Of a DNA stretch of 46,470 nucleotides, positions 9,359 to 19,027 are shown one piece after another. A program made the translations under genes and the position numbers. The stretch spans positions 1 to 46,470 of the forward strand of contig NZ_JNVB01000031.1 in NCBI RefSeq assembly GCF_000770305.1. The letters run 5' to 3'. Origin of the DNA: Erwinia oleae. GTDB taxonomy: Bacteria; Pseudomonadota; Gammaproteobacteria; Enterobacterales; Enterobacteriaceae. Under the pieces are notes generated by a model. That model worked only from the letters and a program-made list of their open reading frames with translations, was not told where the DNA came from and did not search any database. How positions within the stretch are numbered: the first letter of the stretch is position 1; each line of letters starts with the position of its first letter.

Positions 9359-10278
9359 CCAGCGTGAGAACGGCGAATGGTGGTCATTAACACTTCTGCG
9401 CTGAGGCTGAGCGGCACGCCTGAGCGTGTCATGATCCCCACCGGCTCGCCCGGTTCGTGCGAGGCAATGGGCAGCGCAGCCAGCGAGGCGTGCAGCAAAT
9501 CCTCTTTTATCGCGCCGGAAGGCACAAACCAGACATAGTTGTAACGCAACGCCAGTTGACGGGCGAGGGAAGTGGAGGACGTTTCCACCAGCGTGGCGGG
9601 CAAATGGCACCCCTGTTTCTCCAGCATGGCTTCAGCGATGCGGCGTGGCGCAGTGCCTTCAGGAGAGATAACCACCGGAAAAGCAAGCGCGTGGGAAATC
9701 GTGACATTGTCACTTAATAGCGGATGATCGGGCTTCACGACCAGACGTAGCGACTCCAGAAACAGCAGTTCATAATTAAGCCCGTTCATCATTTCTGCTT
9801 CGGCCATCCGGCCAATACAAACGTCAAATTCGCCCGCTTTCAGGCCTGCAATCAGTACGTTGTTATGCAGCGTGGCGACCTGGACTATCGCCTGTGGCTG
9901 CTGTCGGTGGAAGCGGTCGAGTATGGAAGGCAGCATGCCTAACGCCACCGTGGTCAGTACGCCGAGTCGCAGCACGGCGGGGTCGCCCTGTTCAGAAGCG
10001 CGCAGTGACTGTCCCGCGTGATTCAGCGCATCAAGGATTTTCACCGCATGGATCAGAAACTGCTCGCCCATGGTGGTCAGTTGTGCGCCAAGGCGCCCGC
10101 GTTCAAAAAGGCGTGCGCCGGTTAACGCTTCAAGCTCATTAAGCGTTTTAGAGAGAGCAGGCTGGCTGAGCGACAGCGTTTCCGCCGCGCGTCCCAGCGT
10201 TCCCTGTTGAGCGACGGCCACAAAAGTATGCAGATGGCGCAGGCGAATGCGCTGATTAAAAAGGTAATTTTTTTCCAT
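9355..10278 (-). CDS. ydcI: LysR-type regulator YdcI
   Basis: LysR-family DNA-binding regulator. 307 residues, the same as E. coli YdcI, and the N-terminal half is close to identical to it (QRIRLRHLHTFVAVAQQGTL). The winged HTH is at about 10-70 (RAAETLSLSQPALSKTLNELE), followed by a two-lobed periplasmic-binding-like effector domain. The ATG at 10278 gives the family start MEKN; the frame extends seven codons further without a better ribosome-binding site. It is divergent from ydcJ, as in E. coli. In Salmonella YdcI has been linked to acid stress. Whether it regulates ydcJ is inferred from position. Confidence 0.92.
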   Translation of the reverse strand: MEKNYLFNQRIRLRHLHTFVAVAQQGTLGRAAETLSLSQPALSKTLNELEALTGARLFERGRLGAQLTTMGEQFLIHAVKILDALNHAGQSLRASEQGDPAVLRLGVLTTVALGMLPSILDRFHRQQPQAIVQVATLHNNVLIAGLKAGEFDVCIGRMAEAEMMNGLNYELLFLESLRLVVKPDHPLLSDNVTISHALAFPVVISPEGTAPRRIAEAMLEKQGCHLPATLVETSSTSLARQLALRYNYVWFVPSGAIKEDLLHASLAALPIASHEPGEPVGIMTRSGVPLSLSAEVLMTTIRRSHAG

Positions 10279-10536
10279 GAGATAGCGTACGCAGGGCATA
10301 AACGACCCGGCAAGCGATCGCCTCCAATTTTGTTAACCTTATTGCAAATAATAATTAACATTTGGCGCTTTTACCGTGTTATCCATCACTTTTTTGCGCC
10401 ATTTACTTCCTCAGCAATTTCTGTTGCTTATGAAAACCGGTGCGGCGCGGCCGCGATCACACTTTATCGGTTTTTTTACTCGCGTCGATGGCCTTTCCGT
10501 TACGCTAAAAACAATACCGAATCAGGAGAGCTACCA
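10279..10536. promoter_or_regulatory. ydcI-ydcJ divergent control region
   Basis: 258 bp without a gene. It is AT-rich between 10325 and 10400 and holds a 13-bp dyad TTATTGCAAATAA (10339-10351) within TTAAC repeats, a plausible LysR-type site. AGGAGAG at 10524-10530 is the ydcJ ribosome-binding site. No clear -10/-35 pair was found. Confidence 0.4.
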
Positions 10537-11886
10537 ATGAAAAAAACCTGGATAGCCGCCGATGACCTGCGTGCGTCCTTCGCCAGCGCGATGTCAGCGA
10601 TGTATCAGCAGGAGGTACCCCAATACGGAACGCTGTTGACGCTGGTTGAGCAGGTAAATAATGAGGTGCTGGAGCGTGAACCCGCGTTAAAACAGCAGCT
10701 CGACGCCACCGATGAGCTACGTCGTCTGCGCGTTGAACGTCATGGCGCGATCCGCGTGGGTACTGCGGCGGAGCTGGCGATGCTGCGGCAAATTTTTGCC
10801 ATCATGGGCATGCAGCCGGTTGGCTATTACGACCTTTCGCAGGCGGGCGTGCCGGTTCACTCTACGGCTTTTCGTCCGGTCGGGGATCGCGCGCTGAAAA
10901 ACAATCCGTTCCGCCTTTTTACCTCGCTGCTTCGGCTGGAGCTGATTGACGACGCCACGCTGCGCGCCCAGGCTGAGGCGATCCTTGCCGCCCGCGATAT
11001 CTTTACGCCGCGCTGCCGTGAACTGGTGAACCTGCATCAGCAGCAGGGCGGCTTCAATGCAGAGCAGGCGCAGGCCTTCATTGCTGAAGCTCTGGAGACG
11101 TTTCGCTGGCATACAGAGACGCGGGTTGACAGCAAAACCTATAACGCGCTCAGCCAGCAGCACCGACTGATTGCTGATGTCGTTTGCTTTGCCGGCTGCC
11201 ATATCAATCACCTCACGCCGCGCACGCTGGATATTGACCGCGTACAGGCGCTGATGCCGCAGGCCGGCATCACGCCAAAAGCTATTATCGAAGGGCCGCC
11301 GCACCGTCGGGTGCCGCTGCTGTTGCGTCAGACCAGCTTTAAGGCGCTGGACGAACCGGTGCGTTTTACTGACAGGCTGGAAGGCACCCACACCGCGCGT
11401 TTCGGCGAAATCGAACAGCGTGGCGCGGCTCTGACCATCAAAGGGCGTCGGCTTTATGACGAACTGTTAACCAAAGCGGGCCTGAAGAGTGACAACGTCA
11501 CTCATCAGCAGCAGCTTGCTGAGGTGTTCAGCGCCTTTCCGGACGACGCGCGCACGCTGCGCACACACAAACTGGCCTGGTTTAGCTGGCAGGTAACGGA
11601 AAAAGGCCAGGCGCATCCTGACGCTTTTCATCCCGCCGCCGACCGGGAGAAGCTGATTGACGAAGGCTGCCTGATCGCCACGCCGATAGTGTATGAGGAT
11701 TTCCTGCCGGTCAGCGCGGCGGGCATTTTTCAGTCAAATCTGGGCGGCGCAGAGCAGGCGCGCGCGCACGGTAATGCCAGCCAGCAGGCGTTTGAGGCAG
11801 CGCTGGGCAGCGCGGTAGTCAGTGAATTCAGCCTTTATCAGCAGAAGGAGCAGGAGAGTCTGCGCCGTTGCGGTCTGGCGCGCTGA
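10537..11886 (+). CDS. ydcJ: 2-oxoadipate dioxygenase/decarboxylase family protein YdcJ (DUF1338, HglS)
   Basis: DUF1338 (VOC-like) iron enzyme. The Pseudomonas putida member HglS converts 2-oxoadipate to D-2-hydroxyglutarate in D-lysine catabolism. 449 residues against 447 in E. coli YdcJ. Likely metal ligands fit the family: His69 in VERHGAIRVGT, His225 in CHINHLTPRT and Glu291 in RFGEIEQRG. The segment DLSQAGVPVHSTAFRP is nearly unchanged from E. coli. The ATG at 10537 is backed by AGGAGAG; the open frame runs further upstream only by chance. The biological substrate in this organism is not shown by the sequence. Confidence 0.92.
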   Translation: MKKTWIAADDLRASFASAMSAMYQQEVPQYGTLLTLVEQVNNEVLEREPALKQQLDATDELRRLRVERHGAIRVGTAAELAMLRQIFAIMGMQPVGYYDLSQAGVPVHSTAFRPVGDRALKNNPFRLFTSLLRLELIDDATLRAQAEAILAARDIFTPRCRELVNLHQQQGGFNAEQAQAFIAEALETFRWHTETRVDSKTYNALSQQHRLIADVVCFAGCHINHLTPRTLDIDRVQALMPQAGITPKAIIEGPPHRRVPLLLRQTSFKALDEPVRFTDRLEGTHTARFGEIEQRGAALTIKGRRLYDELLTKAGLKSDNVTHQQQLAEVFSAFPDDARTLRTHKLAWFSWQVTEKGQAHPDAFHPAADREKLIDEGCLIATPIVYEDFLPVSAAGIFQSNLGGAEQARAHGNASQQAFEAALGSAVVSEFSLYQQKEQESLRRCGLAR

Positions 11887-11961
11887 TTAAGTATTGTCTG
11901 CAAATCCGCTCTATGGGTAGACATTCCCGCCTCGCCTGGAATAATAGTTAGCAGGCTATTT

Positions 11962-13500
11962 ATGGGCGAAAAAATGCAAAACGAACGTTTATTGCGGGTT
12001 GAGACGGCAGAGGGCGCCCTGGAAGGCGACTATGAGGAAGGTGTTTTCGTTTTCAGAGGCATCCCCTACGCGGCACCGCCCGTCGGGCCGCTGCGCTGGC
12101 AGCCGCCCAAACCGACAGAACCCTGGCACAGCGCGCGCGCCGCCACACGATGGGGCTGCGCCAGCTGGCAAAATCGCGAATTCTGCGAAGAAGCCGGGGG
12201 TGGCGATCCCGGCACGTTCAGCGAAGATTGCCTCTATCTGAATGTCTGGACGCCCGATCCCGAAACGTCGCGCCCGCTGCCGGTGATGGTCTGGCTGCAT
12301 GGCGGCGGCTTTACGCTGGGGTCGGGCGGGCTGCCGCTCTATTCAGGCCATGCGCTGGCGGCGCGCGGCGCGGTGGTCGTGACGATCAATTATCGCCTCG
12401 GTCACCTCGGTTTTTTTGCGCATCCGGCGCTGGACGAGGAGTATACAGAGGGCGGCGTGGTCAATAATTTTGCGCTGCTCGATCAGATTGCCGCGCTGCA
12501 ATGGGTGCAGCGCAATATTGCTGCGTTTGGCGGCAACAGATCGAACGTCACGCTGTTTGGCGAATCTGCTGGCGCGCGCAGCGTGCTGTCGTTGTTCTGT
12601 TCACCGCTCGCCAGCGGGCTTTTCCACAAAGGCATTGCGCAAAGCGCCTACGCGCTGCCGGATGTTACGCGTGAGGACGCCTTAAAAAAAGGCGTGGCGG
12701 TGGCCAGACGCCTCGGCCTCGAAAACGCAAGCGCAGCGCAGCTTCGCGCACTGCCTGCGGATGCTTTCTGGCCGCTTGAACCCGCGCTCTCGGTTGGACC
12801 GGCGGCCATCGCGGGCGACAGCGTTCTGCCGGAACCGATCCTCAGCGTTCTTCGCGGCGGACGGCAGCAGCCGCTGCCGCTGATGATCGGCAGCAACAGC
12901 GATGAGGCCAGCGTCCTGACCTATTTTGGGGGTGACCCCGCACGCGTTATCACCCAGGTACGCAAGACACAACGCTTTGGCCTGCGGCTTAAGTTAATTC
13001 GTCTGCTGTATGACGGCATCTACGATGACAGCGAACTTGGCCGCCAGGTCGCCAGAGACATGACGTTTACCACAATGGGTTACGTCGCCGCGCGGGCGCA
13101 GCACCGCTGCGGCATGCCGGTCTGGCGCTACTGGTTTGATTATGTGGCAGAAAACGCCCGCGACCTGCAACCCGATGGCGCCTGGCACGGCAGCGAAATT
13201 GCTTACGTCTTCAACACGCTGGATAAGCTTCCCGCGCCAATGGCTGGCGGGCCTGTTACCGAAAGCGATCGCGATTTCGCCCGACAGATGAGCGAATACT
13301 GGCTTAACTTCGCCCGTGATGTTTCCCCTTTCTCTCATCAGTTAAACGGGGAGATTGTCTGGCCCGCCTGGCGTCCGTACGAGGACAGGGTAATGCGGTT
13401 TGGCGAAGGCAGCCAGCCGGTGCTGAAACTGGAAGATCGGTTTATGCGCCGCCGGACGCAGTTATTTCGCCTGCTGATGGGGAGAATGGTGCGCCTGTAG
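11962..13500 (+). CDS. Type B carboxylesterase/lipase family protein
   Basis: Alpha/beta-hydrolase of the carboxylesterase type B (PnbA-like) family, hydrolysing carboxylic esters. 512 residues, the usual size. The family N-terminus FRGIPYAAPPVGPLRWQPP is followed by EDCLYLNVW, the oxyanion-hole HGGG (113-116), the nucleophile elbow GESAG with Ser202, Glu315 in SNSDEAS and His409 in WHGSEIAYVF, giving a complete Ser-Glu-His triad. No signal peptide is seen, so it is probably cytosolic. It starts 75 bp after ydcJ on the same strand with no terminator between, so co-transcription is possible. ATG 11974 is an alternative start. The physiological substrate is unknown. Confidence 0.88.
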   Translation: MGEKMQNERLLRVETAEGALEGDYEEGVFVFRGIPYAAPPVGPLRWQPPKPTEPWHSARAATRWGCASWQNREFCEEAGGGDPGTFSEDCLYLNVWTPDPETSRPLPVMVWLHGGGFTLGSGGLPLYSGHALAARGAVVVTINYRLGHLGFFAHPALDEEYTEGGVVNNFALLDQIAALQWVQRNIAAFGGNRSNVTLFGESAGARSVLSLFCSPLASGLFHKGIAQSAYALPDVTREDALKKGVAVARRLGLENASAAQLRALPADAFWPLEPALSVGPAAIAGDSVLPEPILSVLRGGRQQPLPLMIGSNSDEASVLTYFGGDPARVITQVRKTQRFGLRLKLIRLLYDGIYDDSELGRQVARDMTFTTMGYVAARAQHRCGMPVWRYWFDYVAENARDLQPDGAWHGSEIAYVFNTLDKLPAPMAGGPVTESDRDFARQMSEYWLNFARDVSPFSHQLNGEIVWPAWRPYEDRVMRFGEGSQPVLKLEDRFMRRRTQLFRLLMGRMVRL

Positions 13501-13726
13501 GGCTGTTCAATGACAAAATAATTTCATCGTTAAATTATTATTTTTACTTAGCATGATGACAGATTTGAAAATTATATAAGTAGCAAGCACTTAACAGAAA
13601 CGCGACGGCTGGTAAGGTTTTGAATGTAAAAGCATAACGATTCAGGCTTTGTGACAGATTGCCGATAAGAACGATAAGCGTCCGGTGTGCAGGACGAATC
13701 AGACCGGTAATTACAATGGAGTCGTT
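13501..13726 (+). promoter_or_regulatory. Chemoreceptor promoter region with a sigma28 -10 element
   Basis: 226 bp without a gene, AT-rich in its first half. GCCGATAA at 13661-13668 is a perfect sigma28 (FliA) -10. The -35 in the right place (about 13642-13646) matches TAAAG only partly. GGAG at 13717 serves the ATG at 13727. Confidence 0.6.
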
Positions 13727-15385
13727 ATGAATATTTTTAAAAATTTTACTATACGCAGCGTGATGCTGTGGACGCTGGGGCTGTTTAGTCTGTTATGGAC
13801 GGCCGTGGGCGTTTACAGCGTTCATTCTCTGAATTCACTGAGCGCAGGCAATGAGGTTGATCGCCAGTTGGTCAGCCAGATGACCACCCTCAGCAAAGGC
13901 AACGATCAATATTCCCGCTTTATCACCCGCCTCTCGCGCGCGGTGGATTCACGTCAGGCGGGCAGCGCCACCGCGCAGGCGGATATGGCCTCCGCGCAGA
14001 AGGCGCTGGACAGCATGGCAAAACAGCTTGATGACTTTAAAGCACAGGCGCCTGGCCCGATTGATCCTGCCTATGCCAATGAGGTGATCGCCAGCTGGCA
14101 GAAACTCCTTGATGACGGTGTTGCGCCGCAAATGCGCCTGGCACAGCAGCCCACACTGGATGATTTCCGGCATCATGCCGCAACCGTTACTCCAGCCCTC
14201 AGCCGAAGCTTTGGCGCCACGCTGGAAAAATTTAACGTGGCCGCCGGTGAAAAGCTGGATGCCACGCGGGTTACCGTTGATGCACTGACGGCGGTAACCA
14301 AAACGGTGATTGTGGTGGCGGTGATTGCCGGACTGTTGATTCTGCTGTTCGCCGATCGCTACCTGGTCACTATGCTGGTACGCCCCCTTGAGGGCATGCG
14401 GCGGCATTTCCGACTGATTGCCGAAGGCGACCTCAGCCAGCCGCTGGCGGATATTGGCCGCAACTGCGTGGGCAAGCTGGTGCCGCTGCTGCGTGAAATG
14501 CAGGAAAGCCTGCGCGACGCGGTCAGCGCCATTCGCAACGGGACGGACAATATCTATCGCGGCGCGGCGGAAATTTCATCGGGCAATAACGATCTCTCAT
14601 CGCGTACCGAACAGCAGGCGGCTGCGCTTGAACAGACGGCGGCCAGCATGGAACAACTGACGGCGACGGTGAAGTTCAATGCCGATAATGCCCGTCATGC
14701 CAGCGAGCTGGCGCAGAGCGCCTCTGAAACCGCCAGCAAGGGCGGCAAGCTGGTCGGCAATGTGGTGACCACCATGCAGGGCATTGCGGGAAGCTCGCAG
14801 AAAATTGCCGAGATCACGAACGTCATCAACAGCATCGCTTTTCAGACCAACATCCTTGCGCTGAACGCCGCGGTGGAAGCGGCACGAGCAGGAGAACAGG
14901 GACGTGGTTTTGCCGTGGTCGCCAGCGAAGTGCGTAATCTCGCCCAGCGTAGCGCCGGTGCGGCAAAAGAGATCGAAACGCTGATTGCGGATTCGGTGAG
15001 TCGCGTGGACGACGGTTCGCGTCTGGTGAACGAAGCGGGCAGCACCATGGGCGACATCCTGAAATCCGTCGGGGAAGTGACGGAGATCATGAAGCAAATC
15101 GCCTCCGCCTCTGAAGAGCAGAGCAAAGGTATTTCTCAGGTAGGCACGGCGATCACCGAAATGGACAGCGTGACCCAGCAAAACGCCTCGCTGGTGGAAG
15201 AGGTTTCCACCGCCGCCAGCTCGCTGGAACGACAGACGGAAGAGCTGACGCTGTCAGTTGCCAAATTCCGCCTCTCCGCCGACACGCCGCGCGCGGCGGT
15301 AGTGAAGCCTGTCGCCGCCGCGCCGGGCAGACCGCTGCTGGCTAAACCGGCCTCTGCCTCCGCCGACGAATGGGTTTCTTTCTAA
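13727..15385 (+). CDS. Methyl-accepting chemotaxis protein, pentapeptide-tailed
   Basis: Transmembrane chemoreceptor signalling to CheA/CheW. 552 residues. TM1 is about 10-31, the periplasmic four-helix ligand domain about 32-189, TM2 about 190-210, then HAMP and the long cytoplasmic hairpin. The highly conserved tip reads [20 protein letters not shown] followed by [20 protein letters not shown]. The C-terminus DEWVSF resembles the NWETF tether for CheR/CheB, suggesting a high-abundance, self-adapting receptor like Tar or Tsr. The start ATG has GGAG nearby; the frame stays open 14 codons further upstream. The ligand is unknown. The last four bases overlap the convergent LysR gene. Confidence 0.93.
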   Translation: MNIFKNFTIRSVMLWTLGLFSLLWTAVGVYSVHSLNSLSAGNEVDRQLVSQMTTLSKGNDQYSRFITRLSRAVDSRQAGSATAQADMASAQKALDSMAKQLDDFKAQAPGPIDPAYANEVIASWQKLLDDGVAPQMRLAQQPTLDDFRHHAATVTPALSRSFGATLEKFNVAAGEKLDATRVTVDALTAVTKTVIVVAVIAGLLILLFADRYLVTMLVRPLEGMRRHFRLIAEGDLSQPLADIGRNCVGKLVPLLREMQESLRDAVSAIRNGTDNIYRGAAEISSGNNDLSSRTEQQAAALEQTAASMEQLTATVKFNADNARHASELAQSASETASKGGKLVGNVVTTMQGIAGSSQKIAEITNVINSIAFQTNILALNAAVEAARAGEQGRGFAVVASEVRNLAQRSAGAAKEIETLIADSVSRVDDGSRLVNEAGSTMGDILKSVGEVTEIMKQIASASEEQSKGISQVGTAITEMDSVTQQNASLVEEVSTAASSLERQTEELTLSVAKFRLSADTPRAAVVKPVAAAPGRPLLAKPASASADEWVSF

Positions 15386-16227
15386 GCGGTCAGCAGCCAC
15401 GCCGCAACGTCCGCAAGCTGTGGCGTGGCTGATGACGGGCGCTGGAGGAAACTGTAAACCGCGCCCGTTTTTACCGTCGCGTTGAAGGGCGCGACGAGCC
15501 GTTTCATCGCCAGATCCTCCTCAACGAGCGTGACATCCGCTACCGTTACGCCAAATCCCTGCACCGCCGCGCCGATCGCCAAATCCATCGTGTCGAAATG
15601 CTGATTACGCACCATCGCCACGCTGGCATGCTGTGCGTGGAGCCACAGCATCCAGTCACGTCCGTCGGCGGTAGGGTGCAGAAAGGTGAAGCGGGCGAGA
15701 TCGTCCAGCGCGAGCGCGGGCGTGTCGATCAGGCCGGGCGCCATCACCGGCGTCAGAATTTCATCAAACAGCCGATGCGCACCGGGGGGTAGCGTACCGT
15801 AGAGGATTGCCGCGTCGAAATTTTCCAGCTGGGTGTTGTGATCGACGGTGGTGGTCAGCGATACGTGAAGCGCCGGGCGCGCTTTCTCCAGCGCCACCAG
15901 CTTCGGCACCAGCCAGCGCATCGCGCAGGTGGGCGCCTTCAGACGAACGGTAACGGGCGATCTTATCGCCTGTTCCGCGGCTTCCAGCATCTGTTCCACG
16001 CTGTTTTTAAATACCGGGAGCAGGCTGGCGCCCTGCGCGGTGAGGTGCAGGCCGCGCGCATGCCGGACGAAAAGCGTAAAACCGAGCCAGTTCTCCAGCG
16101 AGGCGATCTTCCGACTCACCGCGCCCTGCGTGATGCAAAGTTCACGCGCGGCATGCGTCAGATTGAGGTGTCTGGCGGTAACAATAAAAGCATGTACCGC
16201 ATTGAGCGGCAGCGAGCGTGGCGGCAT
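15382..16227 (-). CDS. LysR-family regulator (GcvA-like)
   Basis: LysR-type transcriptional regulator of 281 residues. The HTH covers about 5-65 ([23 protein letters not shown]), followed by a substrate-binding-like domain. The ATG at 16227 is chosen because GAGGG lies five bases upstream; an ATG five codons earlier lacks one. It is divergent from the aminotransferase at 16335 with a dyad in the gap, so that gene and the following binding protein are its likely targets. In E. coli the related aminotransferase gene ybdL also has a LysR gene (ybdO) nearby, but I cannot tell whether this is its orthologue. Confidence 0.85.
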   Translation of the reverse strand: MPPRSLPLNAVHAFIVTARHLNLTHAARELCITQGAVSRKIASLENWLGFTLFVRHARGLHLTAQGASLLPVFKNSVEQMLEAAEQAIRSPVTVRLKAPTCAMRWLVPKLVALEKARPALHVSLTTTVDHNTQLENFDAAILYGTLPPGAHRLFDEILTPVMAPGLIDTPALALDDLARFTFLHPTADGRDWMLWLHAQHASVAMVRNQHFDTMDLAIGAAVQGFGVTVADVTLVEEDLAMKRLVAPFNATVKTGAVYSFLQRPSSATPQLADVAAWLLTA

Positions 16228-16250
16228 AGCACCCTCAGGCATGAAGAAAA

Positions 16251-16267
16251 GTCATGGCTATTATGAC
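16251..16267. promoter_or_regulatory. Dyad in the LysR/aminotransferase gap
   Basis: GTCAT-N7-ATGAC, a 17-bp inverted repeat midway in the 107-bp divergent gap. It is a plausible binding site for the adjacent LysR regulator. Confidence 0.4.
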
Positions 16268-16334
16268 AACAATTCGCTTGTTCACTCAAGCACACTCACG
16301 TTGAATGACAGTTTCCCCGCCTGATGGAGCCCGT

Positions 16335-17504
16335 ATGACAATCCTCTCATCCGTACCGCAGCGTTCTAAACTACCGGACGTCGGCACCACCATCTTTGCG
16401 GTTATCGGCGAGCTTTCCGCCCGTCACCATGCCATTAACCTGTCGCAGGGCGCACCTAACTTTCCCTGCGATCCGGCGCTGATCGACGGCGTCACCGCCG
16501 CGATGTCGCGCGGCATGAATCAGTACGCGCCCATGACAGGTTACCCTCCGCTGAAAGAGGCGCTGGCCACGAAAGTGCAGGCGCTTTATGGCCAGCGCTA
16601 CGATGCACACAGCGAAGTGTTGATCACCGCCAGCGCCAGTCAGGGGCTTTATGCAGCCATTGGCGGGCTGGTGCATAGCGGCGACGAGGTGATCTTCTTT
16701 GAGCCGGCCTTTGACAGCTATGCGCCAATGGTACGCTTACAGGGCGCGACCCCGATAGGACTGAAGCTGCAAGCCCCCGATTTTACCATTGACTGGAACG
16801 CGGTGCGTGCGGCGGTGACAAGCCGGACGCGTATGATCATCATCAATACCCCGCACAATCCCAGCGCTCAGGTGCTGAGCGGCGAGGATCTCGATGAGCT
16901 GGCGCAGATCACCCGCAACAGCGACATCGTGGTGCTGTCAGATGAAGTCTATGAGCACATACTTTTTGACGGCCGCCAGCATCATGGGATGGCCACACAT
17001 CCGGAACTGGCGCAGCGCAGCGTTATCGTCTCTTCTTTCGGGAAAACGTTTCACGTGACCGGCTGGCGGGTGGGCTACTGCCTCGCGCCTGCCGAACTGA
17101 TGGATGAACTGGTTAAAGTGCATCAGTTCATGATGTATGCCGCCGACACGCCGATGCAGGTAGCGTTTGCCGACTACCTGCTTAACGCGGAGAACTATCT
17201 CAGCCTTGGCGATTTTTATCAGCAAAAGCGCGATCTGCTGGTTTCGCTACTGGAGGCGTCGCCGTTTCGCCTGCTGCCGTCGGCCGGTTCATTTTTTATG
17301 TTAGCCAGCTTTGCCGATTTCAGTGACGAAGCAGACAGCGAAATGGTAAAACGGTTAATCGTCGATTATGGCGTCGCCACCATTCCGCTGTCGGCGTTTT
17401 ACACGGACGGCACGGACAATAAACTGATCCGACTCTCTTTTGCCAAAGATGAAGCCACGCTGCGGGCAGGCGCACAGGCGCTGTGCCGGGTAACGCCTCG
17501 TTAA
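16335..17504 (+). CDS. PLP-dependent aminotransferase (YbdL-like, methionine aminotransferase)
   Basis: Fold type I class I/II aminotransferase of 389 residues, resembling E. coli YbdL, which prefers methionine and related amino acids. Seen: AINLSQGAPNFPCDP near the N-terminus, YAPMTGYPPLKEAL, the substrate segment NTPHNPSAQV, SDEVYEHILFDG and the PLP lysine Lys237 in SSFGKTFHVTGWR. The ATG at 16335 has GGAG six bases upstream. It is followed 20 bp later by an amino-acid-binding protein gene, so transport and transamination of the same amino acid may be coupled. Substrate preference is inferred from the family only. Confidence 0.88.
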   Translation: MTILSSVPQRSKLPDVGTTIFAVIGELSARHHAINLSQGAPNFPCDPALIDGVTAAMSRGMNQYAPMTGYPPLKEALATKVQALYGQRYDAHSEVLITASASQGLYAAIGGLVHSGDEVIFFEPAFDSYAPMVRLQGATPIGLKLQAPDFTIDWNAVRAAVTSRTRMIIINTPHNPSAQVLSGEDLDELAQITRNSDIVVLSDEVYEHILFDGRQHHGMATHPELAQRSVIVSSFGKTFHVTGWRVGYCLAPAELMDELVKVHQFMMYAADTPMQVAFADYLLNAENYLSLGDFYQQKRDLLVSLLEASPFRLLPSAGSFFMLASFADFSDEADSEMVKRLIVDYGVATIPLSAFYTDGTDNKLIRLSFAKDEATLRAGAQALCRVTPR

Positions 17505-17524
17505 ACCAGACCTGAGGGAAAATA

Positions 17525-18301
17525 ATGAAAAAACTGAATGCACTGTTTGTCGCGCTGGGGCTGCTCTCATCGGTGTCGGTCATGGCGCAGGAAACGCTGC
17601 GCTACGGCGTTGAATCACAATATCCGCCGTTCGAAAGCCGTAACGCGGCGGGCGAGCTTGAGGGGTTTGATATCGAACTGGGCAAGGCCATTTGCCAGGC
17701 GGGAAACTTTACGTGCAGCTGGGTGGAGAGCAGCTTTGACGCGCTGATCCCCGGTCTGATGGCGAAAAAATTCGACGCGATCAATTCGGCGATGAATATC
17801 ACTGAAGCTCGTCTGAAAAGCATTGCTTTTACCCGTCCGATCTATCGCATTCCCAGCCAGTTAATCGGTAAAGAGGGCGCGGGTCTGAAACCGGACGCAG
17901 AGGCGCTGAAGGGTAAAAACATCGGCGTGTTACAGGGTTCAATCCAGGAGACGTTCGCTAAAAAGCACTGGGAACCGCAAGGCGTGACCGTCACCAGTTA
18001 TCAGGATCAGAACCAGGTCTATAACGATATGCTGGCAGGACGGCTCGACGGCACGCTGGTGATGTCAGCGGCCGGGCAGTCGGGTTTTCTGGCTAAACCG
18101 CAGGGCAAAGGCTTCAGTTTCGCCGGCGGCCCGGTAGAGGATGAGGGCGTGCTGGGCGTGGGCATCGGTTTTGGTCTGCGCAAGGACGATCTTAAAATGA
18201 AGCAGGCGCTGGATGCAGCAATTGGTAAAGTGCAGGCCGATGGTACCGTCAATCGGCTGGCGGCGAAATTCTTTCCCGGCATTGACGTCGCGGTAAAGTA
18301 A
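17525..18301 (+). CDS. Periplasmic polar amino-acid-binding protein (HisJ/ArgT type)
   Basis: Family 3 extracellular solute-binding protein of 258 residues. A signal peptide, cut after VMA at about residue 21, is followed by ETLRYGVESQYPPFESRNAAGELEGFDIELGKAIC, here seen only as the typical type-3 start (YGVESQYPPFE and GFDIELGKAIC). FDALIPGLMAKKFDAI and NITEARL follow. Two Cys (about 58 and 64) match the HisJ disulphide. It probably binds a basic or polar amino acid for an ABC permease, but no permease or ATPase gene is nearby, so it must share one encoded elsewhere. It is in an operon with the aminotransferase and is followed by a clear terminator. Confidence 0.88.
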   Translation: MKKLNALFVALGLLSSVSVMAQETLRYGVESQYPPFESRNAAGELEGFDIELGKAICQAGNFTCSWVESSFDALIPGLMAKKFDAINSAMNITEARLKSIAFTRPIYRIPSQLIGKEGAGLKPDAEALKGKNIGVLQGSIQETFAKKHWEPQGVTVTSYQDQNQVYNDMLAGRLDGTLVMSAAGQSGFLAKPQGKGFSFAGGPVEDEGVLGVGIGFGLRKDDLKMKQALDAAIGKVQADGTVNRLAAKFFPGIDVAVK

Positions 18302-18321
18302 ACGGCGCAACGCAGCATGAC

Positions 18322-18353
18322 AAAGGCCGTAGCAGATCGTGCGCGGCCTTTTT
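18322..18353 (+). terminator. Terminator after the amino-acid-binding protein
   Basis: AAAGGCCG / CGGCCTTT stem with a 14-nt loop and a run of T. It ends the aminotransferase-binding protein operon before the convergent lipoprotein gene. Confidence 0.8.
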
Positions 18354-18361
18354 GTTGCCGT

Positions 18362-19027
18362 TTACCATTCGCCGTAAGGGTAGGTTTTTCCTTTAATGAA
18401 GGCGGGCGTATCGCCGTAATATTTATATCCATTTGGATGTTTCGTTATGTCACGGCAGATATCCAGTTGGTCGCCGGAGACGGTTTTCATCTTCAAGCCA
18501 GGTATCAGATAATTGGGATGTTCCCCCACGTCCTGCAACCAGACTCTGACCTTTCCTTCCGGCGCGAGCCCGAACAGCATGGTGCTGTACCACACCGTGG
18601 CGCCGGAACGGGCTTTATAGCTGGCAGGCGTTCTCATTTTCTCCCAGACCGACTGCGGGAAAAAGATGCTGGTTTCGTAAACTTTCCTATCGATAATCGA
18701 ATCCCAGCAGAAAACCATATACTGCGGGGGAAAGCTGGCGTGGTTAAACCGGAGAGAAGCGCTCCGGGTTGTCCTGCTCCAGGCCTCTCTCGTCGTATAG
18801 TCATCACGGGTAGGGTCGAGGTCAAAAAAGTGATAGAGATAACCGGCAGTATCAATAAGCCGCACGTGCGTAACCAGCGCAGGCAGAGCGTAGGGCGTAA
18901 AGAAGGCAAACTTCCAGTCGCCATAGGGAAGCGTCCAGTCGCCGCGCGACAGCGGGGAGGTTTTGATGGTTTTCTGACAGGCGGTCAGGCTCATGATAAC
19001 GATGAGCAAAGCGATATGCATTTTCAC
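18362..19027 (-). CDS. DUF2931 family lipoprotein, probable immunity protein
   Basis: 221-residue lipoprotein: a short signal sequence with lipobox LTAC and lipidation at Cys17. The mature part is rich in aromatic residues (DWTLPYGDWKF, YHFFDLDP), typical of DUF2931. Members are often encoded next to DUF2235 phospholipase effectors and are thought to neutralise them in the periplasm. The start overlaps the stop of the effector gene upstream: GTG at 19027 overlaps its TGA by four bases, and ATG two codons later (19021) is an alternative. The tight coupling and order support an effector-immunity pair. Immunity function is inferred from context. Confidence 0.75.
   Translation of the reverse strand: MKMHIALLIVIMSLTACQKTIKTSPLSRGDWTLPYGDWKFAFFTPYALPALVTHVRLIDTAGYLYHFFDLDPTRDDYTTREAWSRTTRSASLRFNHASFPPQYMVFCWDSIIDRKVYETSIFFPQSVWEKMRTPASYKARSGATVWYSTMLFGLAPEGKVRVWLQDVGEHPNYLIPGLKMKTVSGDQLDICRDITKHPNGYKYYGDTPAFIKGKTYPYGEW

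Noticed and set aside
10207-10536. Upstream extension of ydcJ to 10207
   Set aside because: It would overlap the divergent ydcI start; the added residues match nothing, and AGGAGAG marks ATG 10537.
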